NCBI RefSeq assembly: GCF_002368075.1
Contig: NZ_AP018314.1
Span: forward strand, 2,961,278-3,025,277
From: Sphaerospermopsis kisseleviana NIES-73
GTDB lineage: Bacteria > Cyanobacteriota > Cyanobacteriia > Cyanobacteriales > Nostocaceae
Direction: 5' to 3'
DNA: 64,000 nt
Below the pieces are notes generated by a model. It saw only the letters and a program-made list of their open reading frames with translations. It ran no database searches and was not told the DNA's origin. The translations under genes were made by a program, and so were the position numbers. Below, piece after piece: positions 1 to 7,811 of this stretch; the stretch's first letter is position 1, and each line of letters begins with the position of its first letter.

Positions 1-107
1 CCTTAGGTAAAAACCGATAATTAATTGTCCGAATGCTTCGCCCCTACATTGTTGACGCGAAACCTAAATCAAAATGTGGTTTATTTACCTGAAAATAGCT
101 TGATAGC
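1..107. repeat. Interspersed repeat, family C (partial at window edge)
   Basis: The stretch carries the block 'gaatgcttcgcccctac' followed by 'gttgacgcgaaacc'. The same blocks recur at 3040-3126, and in inverted orientation at about 29071-29217, where the match extends through 'ttacctgaaaatagct'. It is a dispersed intergenic repeat. It abuts the region upstream of the first CRISPR repeat, so it may lie in or next to the leader. Confidence 0.75.
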
Positions 108-224
108 TGAAAGCTGCTGTATATTGCAAATGTGTCAAAATCAAAGTAGAGATTTAATTGTTTCCGTAGCTTGGCGCAAACGCCCCTTGAAAGCTATTTG
201 TAACAAGGTCTCCATGAGTGTAGG

Positions 225-481
225 GTTTTTCATAACCAATTCCCCGCAAGGGGATGGAAACCCTTTCCAGCTACAGTTGTTTCTACATCTTCTTGTTTTT
301 CATAACCAATTCCCCGCAAGGGGATGGAAACGATTGCGGCGAAATTTTTTGCGACTAGAAAATACGGTTTTTCATAACCAATTCCCCGCAAGGGGATGGA
401 AACTCTCCGGCGAAATTTTTTGCCGCGATGAGGTGATCTAGTTTGTTTTTCACCATCAATTTCCCGCAAGGGGATGGAAAC
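225..481 (+). CRISPR. CRISPR array 1, four 37-nt repeats
   Basis: Repeats lie at 225-261, 295-331, 367-403 and 445-481. They begin GTTTTTCATAACC and end GGGGATGGAAAC. The first three are identical. The last has changes in its 5' half (CACCATCAATTTCC), as expected of the oldest, leader-distal repeat, so transcription is probably on the plus strand with the leader at the left. Spacers are 33, 35 and 41 nt. Spacers 2 and 3 share a 16-nt core. The terminal GGAAAC is typical of the 3' end of cyanobacterial repeats that supply the crRNA 5' tag. The repeat differs from that of array 2. No cas1 or cas2 lies next to this array inside the window. Confidence 0.95.
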
Positions 482-544
482 AAAACTTGGGGATAAAAAA
501 AGATAGAATTACTAAAAAATGCGATCGCTTAGTTGTAATAAATT

Positions 545-636
545 AGGACTTACGCAAGATGTGACTGAAAACCTTATTCTTGCGTAGGGGTAATTCATGA
601 ATTACCCCTACTTTCGTTCCCTGTTGCGTAAGTCCT
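545..636. repeat. MITE family A, copy 1 (complete)
   Basis: A 92-bp element with terminal inverted repeats AGGACTTACGCAA / TTGCGTAAGTCCT. It carries an internal perfect 28-bp palindrome at 584-611, beginning GTAGGGGTAATTCA. Five more copies occur in the window: about 2684-2872 (with an insertion), 7136-7227, about 35656-35707, 50823-50900 and 55227-55318. It has no coding capacity, so mobilisation in trans is inferred. Confidence 0.85.
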
Positions 637-706
637 GCGTAATTTAATCAGCTTTTGCAGTGCCAATACAAAAAATTGAACTTGCCAAAATAGACAATAA
701 ACAATA

Positions 707-927
707 GACATCTCCAGAAAAGAAATTCTGGAACTTATTTATGGGGGCAGGGCGAAGCTTATGGGATATCTAGATGTCTGATTTTTTCGATAAATTATCG
801 CCCTGTAAGGGCGAAGCATTTGGAAAATATCCTTTGGTGAATACCGATCATTAATCGCTCGAATGCTTCGCCCCTACTTCGCCCCCACAACTTATGACAA
901 ATTAATACATTCTATTGTGGAGATGTC
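707..927. repeat. MITE family B, copy 1 (TA-flanked)
   Basis: The ends are GACATCTCC and GGAGATGTC, each flanked by TA, as expected for an IS630/Tc1-mariner-type MITE. It is in inverted orientation relative to copies at 35923-36074 and 37121-37273. It is about 70 bp longer than those, owing to an internal 'gcgaagcattt...gaatgcttcgcccc' palindromic segment. Confidence 0.8.
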
Positions 928-1020
928 TAATAAACAATGTACAATTGGAAATTATACTTACTGCAATTGGTTTTTTTGTCTCCTGGAAACAAGAGATTTT
1001 AAACACCCTCTTAAACAATT

Positions 1021-1047
1021 GTCAATTATCAATTATCAATTATCAAT
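1021..1047. repeat. Heptamer STRR next to a start codon
   Basis: Tandem copies of the heptamer ATCAATT end at the TTG that opens the downstream reading frame. The same heptamer family recurs at about 23196-23259 and 28939-28993. Confidence 0.85.
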
Positions 1048-2487
1048 TTGAACAGCTTCCCCTATCCACCCACACCGCAAATATTACATTGGTTAGCAGC
1101 AGGACAACTAGCCAACCGTTTGCAGCGTTCAATTAGACTATGGGTAATATTAAATAAACTGTATGGGGAAGAAAACTGGACAACGGACTTAGCAAAAAAA
1201 TTTACCTACGCACAATTACGCGATCGCCTATTTTCCTACTATCACCCCAAAAGCGAAAAACTCAACGCCGAACAAATAACCACCAAATGTCAGGACCCCA
1301 CCTGCATCTGTCATCAAAGCGGATGGCAAATTATTCAAACTGCCAATAGCCACATTTGCCAAACCCAATGGCAACAAGAAATACAACAACTCACCGGCAT
1401 CAGTTCCCAACAACTGCACCAACAACTACAACAACCCCCCTTTGCCACAGTTCATCGTTCCCTCAGAGATGATCTCAAACAGCTAACTCGTTTAGGATGG
1501 CTGCAAACAGTAGTCAAAGGAGAATATCAAACTCTCACCAAAACCGAACTCCCAGCACCAACAATTTCTGCAACAGCACAAACAACCTTTACCCAACTGT
1601 CCCTACCCCAAACCTGGGAACTACTGCACGTCTTAGAGTCCATATCCTTTGTGCAGCCAAACCTAGATATCATCATTCAAAACTTGTGGGAACAAATAGT
1701 AGATCATACCCATACATCCCCCACCATCCAAGAACCACAACAACGGATATTTCTGCATTTAGACTATATACTCTCCCCAGAAATGCAGGACCAAGTAGAC
1801 AACTATCAAGAACAGTTAGAACAACTATGGCGTATACCTGCCGCTGGAGTAGTGCAGTTTGAATATTGGATCGCAGCTACAGCAAGCAAAGTACAAATAA
1901 CCGTTTATCCTGTGTGTTTGCATTATCTCCGACGTGCCAAATATCTCAGCGCCTATGGTATAGATCCCCAAGGAAATATAACATGGCACAACTACCGACT
2001 GGACCGCATCGCCTCAGAAAAATTGCAAATTCTTCCCTGGGGAGATCCGGGTATACCCAAAGAATTAAAAGAAATGTGGCACAGTGGCAACTTACCCACC
2101 CCAGAATATGTAGAGACAGAATTAGAAAAAGCTTGGGGTTTCAACTTTTACCTACAACGGGAATTATTGATCATTCGTTTTCCCCCAGCATTTGCCCAAT
2201 GGTATGTAGATAACACATTTCGCCATCATTCTTTCCAGCGTATTGCCTATGAAAAATTAGCAAATTTAATTACAGCAGACATTCCTGAAACCCAGCAGCA
2301 GCAAATATTAGATATTATCAAACACAGAAATAAACAAGATATTTATTATCAAGCTTGGATACGTACTGGGGATATTAATGTTTTGATGCGGTTACGAGAC
2401 TGGCGGCCAAATGGAGAAGTAATAGCACCTTTGTCTATTCGTCAACGACTCAAAGAAGAAGCGATCAAAGAATTAGCTAATTATTAA
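1048..2487 (+). CDS. CRISPR-associated WYL-domain regulator, TIGR03985-like
   Basis: A 479-residue protein with two recognisable parts. A helix-turn-helix-like stretch lies near residues 130-165 (RSLRDDLKQLTRLGWLQ). A WYL-type domain lies at about 270-400 (VYPVCLHYLRRAKYLSAYG, then an arginine- and leucine-rich strand pair). This matches cyanobacterial 'TIGR03985 family CRISPR-associated' proteins, which occur beside CRISPR arrays; that assignment is from memory of the family. WYL proteins usually repress or activate CRISPR loci and may sense nucleotides. It lies on the same strand as array 1. The start is TTG with no visible ribosome binding site, and the upstream stop is at 1012-1014. The true N-terminus may therefore have been disturbed by the adjacent STRR. 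Known here: domain type. Inferred: control of array 1. Confidence 0.75.
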   Translation: MNSFPYPPTPQILHWLAAGQLANRLQRSIRLWVILNKLYGEENWTTDLAKKFTYAQLRDRLFSYYHPKSEKLNAEQITTKCQDPTCICHQSGWQIIQTANSHICQTQWQQEIQQLTGISSQQLHQQLQQPPFATVHRSLRDDLKQLTRLGWLQTVVKGEYQTLTKTELPAPTISATAQTTFTQLSLPQTWELLHVLESISFVQPNLDIIIQNLWEQIVDHTHTSPTIQEPQQRIFLHLDYILSPEMQDQVDNYQEQLEQLWRIPAAGVVQFEYWIAATASKVQITVYPVCLHYLRRAKYLSAYGIDPQGNITWHNYRLDRIASEKLQILPWGDPGIPKELKEMWHSGNLPTPEYVETELEKAWGFNFYLQRELLIIRFPPAFAQWYVDNTFRHHSFQRIAYEKLANLITADIPETQQQQILDIIKHRNKQDIYYQAWIRTGDINVLMRLRDWRPNGEVIAPLSIRQRLKEEAIKELANY

Positions 2488-2683
2488 TTATTATATCAAG
2501 TCCGCTTACAGCAGTTTTCATGTCTTTAGACCACCGTAAGAGGTTGTTTGAAAAGTATTAGATAAAACCGATAATCTCTAGAAACCTAACCCCCCTTCCC
2601 CCCTTCCCTACAAGGGAATGGGGGTTTCAAAGCCTCTCCCCGCGTCGGGGAGAGGTTTGGAGAGGGGTTTATTTATACCAGGA

Positions 2684-2872
2684 ATTACGCAAAAGGGAAC
2701 GAAAGTAGGGGTAATTCATGAATTACCCCTACGCAAGAATAAGGTTTTTAGTCATAAGCTGTTGTGCATTTAATTTGTATAAGTGGAACAGGCATCTTGC
2801 CTGTTAAACAAGAGTTCAGAATATTAGGATTATACAATTTAGCTGTGTAACAGCTTATCTTGCGTAAGTCCT
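2684..2872. repeat. MITE family A, copy 2, with an inserted element
   Basis: The 28-bp palindrome is at 2705-2732 and the terminal TGCGTAAGTCCT is at 2861-2872. Relative to copy 1 the right arm is interrupted after AGTCA by about 100 bp (2755-2857), which has its own inverted ends. Confidence 0.8.
2755..2857. repeat. Second MITE nested inside MITE family A
   Basis: The ends TAAGCTGTT and AACAGCTTA form the core of an imperfect inverted repeat of about 28 bp. The outermost TA occurs on both sides, and removing the segment restores the family A arm AGTCA-TCTTGCG, so TA was the likely target. It contains a hairpin AACAGGCA...TGCCTGTT at about 2787-2805. Confidence 0.7.
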
Positions 2873-3039
2873 ATAGTGATCCGATTTGATTCATGAATTT
2901 TTCGTAGAGGCAGGGAACAGGGAACGGGAAAGAAGGCTGTCAGTATTTATGGTGAGCGAAGCCGAACCATGTACGGAGTTCTGTTCAAAAATCAAATATT
3001 AGTCCTATATACATTAAAAACCTTTCAAACATCCTCTAA

Positions 3040-3126
3040 GGGCGAAGCATTCGGACAATTAATTATCGGTTTTTACCTAAGACTATCATCCGAATGCTTC
3101 GCCCCTACATTGTTGACGCGAAACCT
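3040..3126. repeat. Interspersed repeat, family C
   Basis: A palindromic element opening GGGCGAAGCATTCGG and closing CCGAATGCTTCGCCCC, followed by the 'gttgacgcgaaacct' block. Its right end overlaps the last codons and the stop of the neighbouring minus-strand glycosyltransferase gene. Confidence 0.75.
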
Positions 3127-4355
3127 GTCTTACCTAACATCCAATCTAAATGTTGTGGTAATAATGTTTGTAGATCATAATTATTAACTATTGTCTTGCG
3201 TGCAGCGGTACGAATAGAAATCATATCTGGAGAATTATCTAAAGCTGTATTCACCTTTTCGGCAATTTGTTGGGGAGAAAAGAAATTTACCAACAGTCCA
3301 TTTTTACCATCTTTAATTACTTCCTTAACTGGTGGAGTATCAGAAGCTATTAACAAACATCCTGCGGACATTGCTTCTAACATTGACCAGGATAAAACAA
3401 AAGGAAAAGTTAAATAAATATGGGCTGAGGATGCTTGTAAAACTTGCAAATATTCAGTATAAGGAAGTAAACCAGTAAAGTGTAATCTGGTTAAATCTAA
3501 ATCTAATTTTTCTAACATTAATTGTTTATAAGTTTTCCCATCAGGAAGATTTTTTCCATAGGCTACTCTATCTTCTCCCACAACTACAATATGACAGTTT
3601 GGGCGTTGTTGTTGAATTAATGCTACTGCTTCCATAAACTGAGGAAAACCGCGATAAGGTTCCATTCCTCTGGCTACATAAGTAATTAATTCTGAAACAT
3701 GGGAAAGATCAAGATTAATTCGGGGTAAAACTAATTTAGTATCTGGCTTGGGTTGAAAGAAATTAGTATCAATTCCATCGTGACAAACAGTGATTTTTTG
3801 ATGATATTCTAGGGGAAATTGTTGACGTTGCCAATTAGTAGGAGAAAGTCCGCGATCGCAATGGTATAAATCTAGTAAAATCGGTGAATTTTTGACTTTA
3901 ATACGACACAAATCATCGGCATTTAATGGATCACTGGGATCAAAATCGGCATCAGAACCGCGAGCATGATAAAACCATTCAAAGAAACATAATAATTCTG
4001 CTTTCGGGAAAATTTCTTTCATAAATAATGTCGGACCCCAGCCAGAATGACCGTAAATTATATCGGGAATAAAACCCTGTGTTTTTAATTGTTCTGCAAT
4101 GCGATATACAGCTTGTCCGGTGAGAATTGCATTTTCTAAATTGCGGATATAATGATGAGTTTGGGGTGCTGCTGTGCGGGAAGGTTCATAAATAGCTTTC
4201 AATACTCCTGGTATTGATCCTTCCTGACGATTTGTACCAAATACTACTTGATATTTATCATCTTTGGCTAAAGTTGTGGCCAGATGACGAAATTGGCCGG
4301 GAAAATTAGGATGTAAAAATAAAATACGTTTGGGATGTTGAGAAGTATTTTTCAT
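3105..4355 (-). CDS. Glycosyltransferase family 4 protein (paralogue 1)
   Basis: A 416-residue GT-B-fold glycosyltransferase. The N-terminal domain opens with ILFLHPNFPGQFRHL. The C-terminal GT4 domain carries the donor-site motif around 'LTFPFVLSWSMLEAMSAGCLLIASDTPPVKEVI', the E-x7-E-type region of the family. It would transfer a nucleotide-activated sugar to a cell-surface glycan; the acceptor is unknown. The start chosen is the ATG at 4355, because the open frame upstream reads through STRR sequence and has no homology. A close paralogue lies at 57651-58979. The last six residues (GFASTM) and the stop codon are encoded by a dispersed repeat. Confidence 0.85.
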   Translation of the reverse strand: MKNTSQHPKRILFLHPNFPGQFRHLATTLAKDDKYQVVFGTNRQEGSIPGVLKAIYEPSRTAAPQTHHYIRNLENAILTGQAVYRIAEQLKTQGFIPDIIYGHSGWGPTLFMKEIFPKAELLCFFEWFYHARGSDADFDPSDPLNADDLCRIKVKNSPILLDLYHCDRGLSPTNWQRQQFPLEYHQKITVCHDGIDTNFFQPKPDTKLVLPRINLDLSHVSELITYVARGMEPYRGFPQFMEAVALIQQQRPNCHIVVVGEDRVAYGKNLPDGKTYKQLMLEKLDLDLTRLHFTGLLPYTEYLQVLQASSAHIYLTFPFVLSWSMLEAMSAGCLLIASDTPPVKEVIKDGKNGLLVNFFSPQQIAEKVNTALDNSPDMISIRTAARKTIVNNYDLQTLLPQHLDWMLGKTGFASTM

Positions 4356-4435
4356 GGTCAACTGTGTACAAAATCGTAAAGTAAAAAATTCGTAAGGATT
4401 CAGGATACAGAATACAGTTGCTACAAACAAATATT

Positions 4436-4484
4436 CTGACTCCTGACTCCTGACTCCTGACTCCTTGATCTCCTGACTCCTTAC
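4436..4484. repeat. Heptamer STRR (GACTCCT)
   Basis: Tandem GACTCCT units between the glycosyltransferase and psb32 genes. The same heptamer occurs at about 39707-39737 and, in reverse complement, at 50579-50661. Confidence 0.85.
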
Positions 4485-4510
4485 AAAAATTCTACCTATT
4501 CCCTCATTAT

Positions 4511-5248
4511 TTACCCCTGATTGGAAGGCTGATTGATTTGGTATAAATAATAAGTTGCCATGGGAATGACAGTAGCTGCAATTAACAATCCTACTACCCA
4601 AGCAGTAGCATTACCTTTGTTTTTGTCGGTTTCTTCCGCATTGCTAAATGTGCTTTCTACCTGTACAGTTTCTTTTTCTGCTGGTGGACCAGGATCAGGT
4701 TTACCAGAAAGGACTGCTACTAGGCGATCGCGCACATCCAAAAATCCTTGATTATATTTATTACCATCCCGTAATGCTGACCCTAGTGTTTCTTCTGTGA
4801 CACTATTAGCGATCTCATCAGTCAAGAGAGTTTTCACTTGATCCCCGCTGACAATAGTTGCACCATTGGTTAGAGTATCAACGATCACAATCGCTTGGTT
4901 AGCTTGTGCTTCTGGTGTAGGAAACCATTTTGTAAATAGTCCTTTCGCAAAACTTTCCGGTGTTTCCCCATAGTCGAAACGGTGAATGGTAACAATTCTC
5001 ACCTCATTACCTGTTGCTTTAGCCAAGTCTTTAAAAGCACCGCTGATTTGACCTTCATTAAAACGGCTAAGAACATCACCTTCATCTACAATCCAGGTAT
5101 CTGCTGTCAGGTTGGGTATTTGATATACTCCAGTAGCAAAAGCAGGTGTCACAAAAACAGAAATAGCCATCATCATCACCAATACAGGTACAATGAGACG
5201 GGTAAGGTATGAATGACCACTAAATAATTGCTTGAGTAGCTGTTTCAT
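4511..5248 (-). CDS. psb32: Photosystem II repair protein Psb32 (TPM domain)
   Basis: A 245-residue protein. It has an N-terminal signal or anchor segment (LIVPVLVMMMAISVFVTPAFA, about residues 17-37), a TPM domain (NLTADTWIVDEGDVLS to about residue 185), and a C-terminal membrane helix (AWVVGLLIAATVIPMATYYL). This is the architecture of cyanobacterial Psb32, a thylakoid-associated protein that protects photosystem II from photodamage and speeds its repair. The start at 5248 is preferred over 5275 because AGGA lies 8 nt upstream. It is not in an obvious operon: surE is divergent and the upstream glycosyltransferase is separated by STRR. Confidence 0.85.
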   Translation of the reverse strand: MKQLLKQLFSGHSYLTRLIVPVLVMMMAISVFVTPAFATGVYQIPNLTADTWIVDEGDVLSRFNEGQISGAFKDLAKATGNEVRIVTIHRFDYGETPESFAKGLFTKWFPTPEAQANQAIVIVDTLTNGATIVSGDQVKTLLTDEIANSVTEETLGSALRDGNKYNQGFLDVRDRLVAVLSGKPDPGPPAEKETVQVESTFSNAEETDKNKGNATAWVVGLLIAATVIPMATYYLYQINQPSNQG

Positions 5249-5342
5249 GAAATGAATCCTAAAATACTCTTGCAATCAAAATACTACATAATCTAGGTCA
5301 AAAGCATCTGATTTGAGGATAATTCCTGGATGGTAAAATTAC

Positions 5343-5401
5343 CAGGATTTATTTCAGGATTTATTTCAGGATTTATTTCAGGATTTATTTCAGGATTTAT
5401 T
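5343..5401. repeat. 12-bp tandem repeat, five units
   Basis: Five consecutive copies of CAGGATTTATTT (the last incomplete) in the divergent psb32-surE intergenic region. The number of units may vary among strains. Confidence 0.9.
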
Positions 5402-5444
5402 GGTCGAATCAATCTAAACTCTAAAATCTAAACTCTAAAATCTC

Positions 5445-6125
5445 ATGACAATCATCTTAACTAACGACGACGGTATCGACGCACCAGGTATTCAAGCTTT
5501 GCTGAAAGCGGTAAATGACAAAGATGTAATTATCGCTGCACCAGCAACACATCAGTCTGGTTGTGGACATCAGGTGACGACAACTGAACCGATTAAATTA
5601 GAACGTCGTTCTGATTTTGAATATGCTATTGCTGGTACTCCTGCTGATTGTGTGAGAATTGCCATAACACAAATTCGTCAAGATGTCAAGTTTGTGCTTT
5701 CAGGAATTAATGCTGGTGGTAATTTGGGAGTGGATGCGTACATTTCTGGAACTGTTGCTGCGGTGAGAGAAGCTGCAATGCACGGTATTCCTGGTGTGGC
5801 GATTTCTCATTATCGCAAAGCTAAACTCAATTATAATTGGGATTTAGCTGCTAAATGGACATCAGTAATATTAGCAGATTTACTGAAAAAGCCTTTAGCA
5901 CCTGGTAGCTTTTGGAATGTGAATTTACCCCATCTACTACCGGGAGATGGTGATCCTCAAGTTGTTTTTTGTCTACCCTGTACCAAACCTTTACCTGTAA
6001 ATTATCGAGTAGAGGGTGATAATTTTTATTATGTTGGTGAATATGGTAAACGCGATCGCACTCCTGGTAGTGATGTAGATGTATGTTTTGCTGGCAATAT
6101 TGCAATTACTCAATTAAAGGTTTGA
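5445..6125 (+). CDS. surE: 5'/3'-nucleotidase SurE
   Basis: A 226-residue SurE-family phosphatase that dephosphorylates nucleoside 5'- and 3'-monophosphates in the cytoplasm. The N-terminal metal-binding motif ILTNDDG (residues 4-10) and the conserved SGINAGGNLG and SGTVAAVREA segments are present. The length is normal for the family. It is a single gene, divergent from psb32 across a 12-bp tandem repeat. The start at the ATG at 5445 lets the conserved MTIILTNDDG begin at residue 1. Confidence 0.93.
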   Translation: MTIILTNDDGIDAPGIQALLKAVNDKDVIIAAPATHQSGCGHQVTTTEPIKLERRSDFEYAIAGTPADCVRIAITQIRQDVKFVLSGINAGGNLGVDAYISGTVAAVREAAMHGIPGVAISHYRKAKLNYNWDLAAKWTSVILADLLKKPLAPGSFWNVNLPHLLPGDGDPQVVFCLPCTKPLPVNYRVEGDNFYYVGEYGKRDRTPGSDVDVCFAGNIAITQLKV

Positions 6126-6170
6126 TCATGCCAATTTTGGATTTTGGATTTGGGAATAAGCTGGGGTAGT

Positions 6171-6515
6171 TCATATTTCTTCATCTACACTTTGCAGCAA
6201 AAACACAATGTTATCTACAGATTTTGTCAGTTGATTGATTTCTTGTAATGAATCTTTTTGTGTTTCAGCGAGACTTTGTACAGCATCACACAAGGCAAAA
6301 ATTTGATATCCTTGCTGCTGTAATTGTTTTCCCTGTGATTCTACTTGTACGATCAAAGCATCTACTCTTTGAGCTAAACGCTCAATAGTATTGGTAGTAG
6401 AAAGCACAGCTTCACCGATTTGCTCAACAATAGATTCTAAAGATTCTAAGCGGTTTGTTTTAGTTTCTATTTCTGCGTATATCATTTCTAGAGCACCCCA
6501 ATTTTGAAAAATCAT
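6171..6515 (-). CDS. Small coiled-coil protein of unknown function
   Basis: A 114-residue protein, mostly predicted helical and rich in Q, E, L and V in heptad-like spacing (about residues 20-110). It has no signal peptide or membrane helix. I do not recognise a family; similar short coiled-coil proteins are common in cyanobacteria. The start may be the internal ATG at 6485, since neither has a good ribosome binding site. It begins 2 nt after the stop of the upstream small membrane reading frame, so the two are probably co-transcribed. Confidence 0.55.
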   Translation of the reverse strand: MIFQNWGALEMIYAEIETKTNRLESLESIVEQIGEAVLSTTNTIERLAQRVDALIVQVESQGKQLQQQGYQIFALCDAVQSLAETQKDSLQEINQLTKSVDNIVFLLQSVDEEI

Positions 6516-6517
6516 TA

Positions 6518-6769
6518 TCAGATAATAGAGAACAAGGCGATCGCTATTTCTATACCTGGGGCTATACTTGGTAGATTTAATGAAGCTAAATGTATTATTT
6601 GTTCAAATAAAGCAGCAAATACAAAAGCTAAACCGATCCAAGCACCACCTACAAACCTAGCAGAAAGTAAACCAACAGCAACAATACTAGCTAATTGATC
6701 CAACTCAATCACTAGATCAGCGATACCCCAAATAAAACCTTCTCAACAGTTAGAAATAGTGTGCTTCAT
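6518..6769 (-). pseudogene. Small membrane-protein gene interrupted by an in-frame TGA
   Basis: From the ATG at 6769, which has a strong GGAGGA six bases upstream, the frame reads MKHTISNC, then TGA (6743-6745). It then continues in the same frame without another stop for 74 codons to 6518. The second part has two hydrophobic helices (LASIVAVGLLSARFVGGAWI and GLAFVFAALFEQII). A GTG at 6712 could restart translation and give a 64-residue protein. The same frame is also open upstream of 6769 from an ATG at 6898, encoding another membrane segment. Whether the TGA is a recent nonsense mutation, a sequencing error or a real arrangement of two short proteins cannot be decided here. Confidence 0.5.
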
Positions 6770-6898
6770 AAGTGATCCTCCGGATGAAGTGATCAGACTG
6801 ATAAGAATTAAAGCAGCGATCGCACCTATGAGACGATACGGTTTAGAAGTAGGTACGTAATTAGTACCATCAGATACATATAATCTAGTTTTGAACAT
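6743..6898 (-). CDS. Possible 51-residue membrane peptide
   Basis: A short reading frame with one hydrophobic segment (IGAIAALILISLI, about residues 24-36). It ends at the in-frame TGA that separates it from the 74-codon hydrophobic frame. It has no convincing ribosome binding site and no recognised family. It may be the first part of the interrupted gene rather than a separate product. Confidence 0.3.
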   Translation of the reverse strand: MFKTRLYVSDGTNYVPTSKPYRLIGAIAALILISLITSSGGSLMKHTISNC

Positions 6899-7330
6899 AG
6901 TGATGATAGATCAGATTATTCTTATTGGTTGTTTATATTACCCCAATCTTGACAAAAAATATCATAATTTAGGAGCATTCCAGAAATAACCTTGGATAAA
7001 AATTTATCATTAGTCGCCAGAAAGCTGATGCTTCCAGCACGCTTCGCGAACACCCGTACAAGAGTCAGGAGTCAGGAGTTAGGAGTGAGAATATTTTACT
7101 TAGAGAATGCTGTATGAGAATCTTCTAAATACTACAGGACTTACGCAAAACAGAACGAAAGTAGGGGTAATTCATGAATTACCCCTACATCAGAACCAGG
7201 TTTTTAGTCCAATATTGCCTAAGTCCTATATTAGTCAGTAATTAGTGAACAGTAATTGGTTAAAATAGCAGTAGGAAAAAATTTGAGTCTACTTGAGATT
7301 ATTGCTGGATTGAATTAAGAATTAAATTGT
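6899..7330. other. Gene-free stretch: MITE A copy 3
   Basis: No gene is seen between the small membrane frame and the SUI1 gene. It holds a repeat block at about 7024-7052 ('gatgcttccagcacgcttcg', also seen inverted near 29131-29157), a short GTCAGGA STRR at about 7064-7088, and MITE family A copy 3. Confidence 0.7.
7136..7227. repeat. MITE family A, copy 3
   Basis: The left end is AGGACTTACGCAA and the right end is CCTAAGTCCT. The central perfect palindrome is at 7161-7188. It is 92 bp, like copy 1, but the central palindrome is flanked by the arms in the opposite order. Confidence 0.85.
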
Positions 7331-7675
7331 ATGTCTTCCTCTAAATCAAAATCTGACAAACTTATAATTTACCAAGAATTTGGTAATGATAACTCACCTG
7401 CTTTAGAACGTCCAGTACAAGAACTACCCCCAAACCAACAAAATGTAAGGGTACAAGCAACCCGCGCAGGGAGGAAAGGAAAAACAGTCACGGTTATTAC
7501 CGGGTTTCAAACCAAAGCAGAAACCTTAACCGCTTTATTGAAACAGTTAAAAACCCAATGCGGTACAGGGGGAACTGTGAAAGAGAACGAAATTGAAATT
7601 CAAGGAGATCATAAACAGAAGATTTTAGAGATTTTAGTTAAGTTAGGTTACAAAGCTAAAATCAGCGGTGGTTAA
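7331..7675 (+). CDS. SUI1/YciH-family translation initiation factor
   Basis: A 114-residue protein with a C-terminal SUI1 domain (about residues 40-114). It includes the basic segment RAGRKGKTVTVITGF and the loop QLKTQCGTGGTVKENEIEIQG typical of eIF1/YciH proteins. Bacterial members bind the small ribosomal subunit and are thought to tune start-codon selection or translation under stress. The N-terminal 30 residues are polar and probably flexible. It stands alone, with MITE A copy 3 about 100 bp upstream. Confidence 0.85.
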   Translation: MSSSKSKSDKLIIYQEFGNDNSPALERPVQELPPNQQNVRVQATRAGRKGKTVTVITGFQTKAETLTALLKQLKTQCGTGGTVKENEIEIQGDHKQKILEILVKLGYKAKISGG

Positions 7676-7676
7676 T

Positions 7677-7730
7677 GTAGGTGTTACTTCTGGGTGTTAC
7701 TTCTGGGTGTTAATTCTGGGTGTTAGTTCG
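7677..7730. repeat. 13-bp tandem repeat
   Basis: About four imperfect units of GGGTGTTACTTCT directly after the SUI1 stop codon, upstream of the small membrane protein gene. Confidence 0.8.
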
Positions 7731-7811
7731 GGTTACTGTATCTTTTCAGGAATGCGAGTTAGAGAAAGTGATGTTAATAATAGAGATGTGGACAATGAAC
7801 AGGAGAGTATT

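Larger units (their letters stand above)
482..1047. other. Gene-free stretch: MITE-like repeats and STRR
   Basis: There is no convincing gene between CRISPR array 1 and the WYL regulator. The stretch holds a complete copy of MITE family A (545-636), a copy of the TA-flanked family B (707-927) with a family C-like palindrome inside it, and a heptamer STRR (1021-1047) that runs directly into the start of the next gene. A GCGATCGC site is at about 522. Confidence 0.8.
2488..3104. other. Gene-free stretch filled with repeats
   Basis: The 617 bp between the WYL regulator and the convergent glycosyltransferase hold no supported gene. They contain a pyrimidine-rich palindromic repeat (about 2588-2670, 'cctctccccgcg...cggggagagg'), a MITE family A copy carrying a nested element, and a family C repeat that reaches into the end of the glycosyltransferase gene. 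Confidence 0.75.

Noticed and set aside
25-469. Open frames of 138 and 79 codons over array 1
   Set aside because: They consist of translated CRISPR repeats and spacers.
3105-4601. 498-codon version of glycosyltransferase 1
   Set aside because: The first 82 codons read through STRR sequence and the psb32 end; the paralogue starts at the position equal to 4355.
6743-6745. Reading the in-frame TGA as selenocysteine
   Set aside because: No SECIS-like hairpin was seen after it and cyanobacteria of this type are not known to use selenocysteine; a mutation or restart is simpler.
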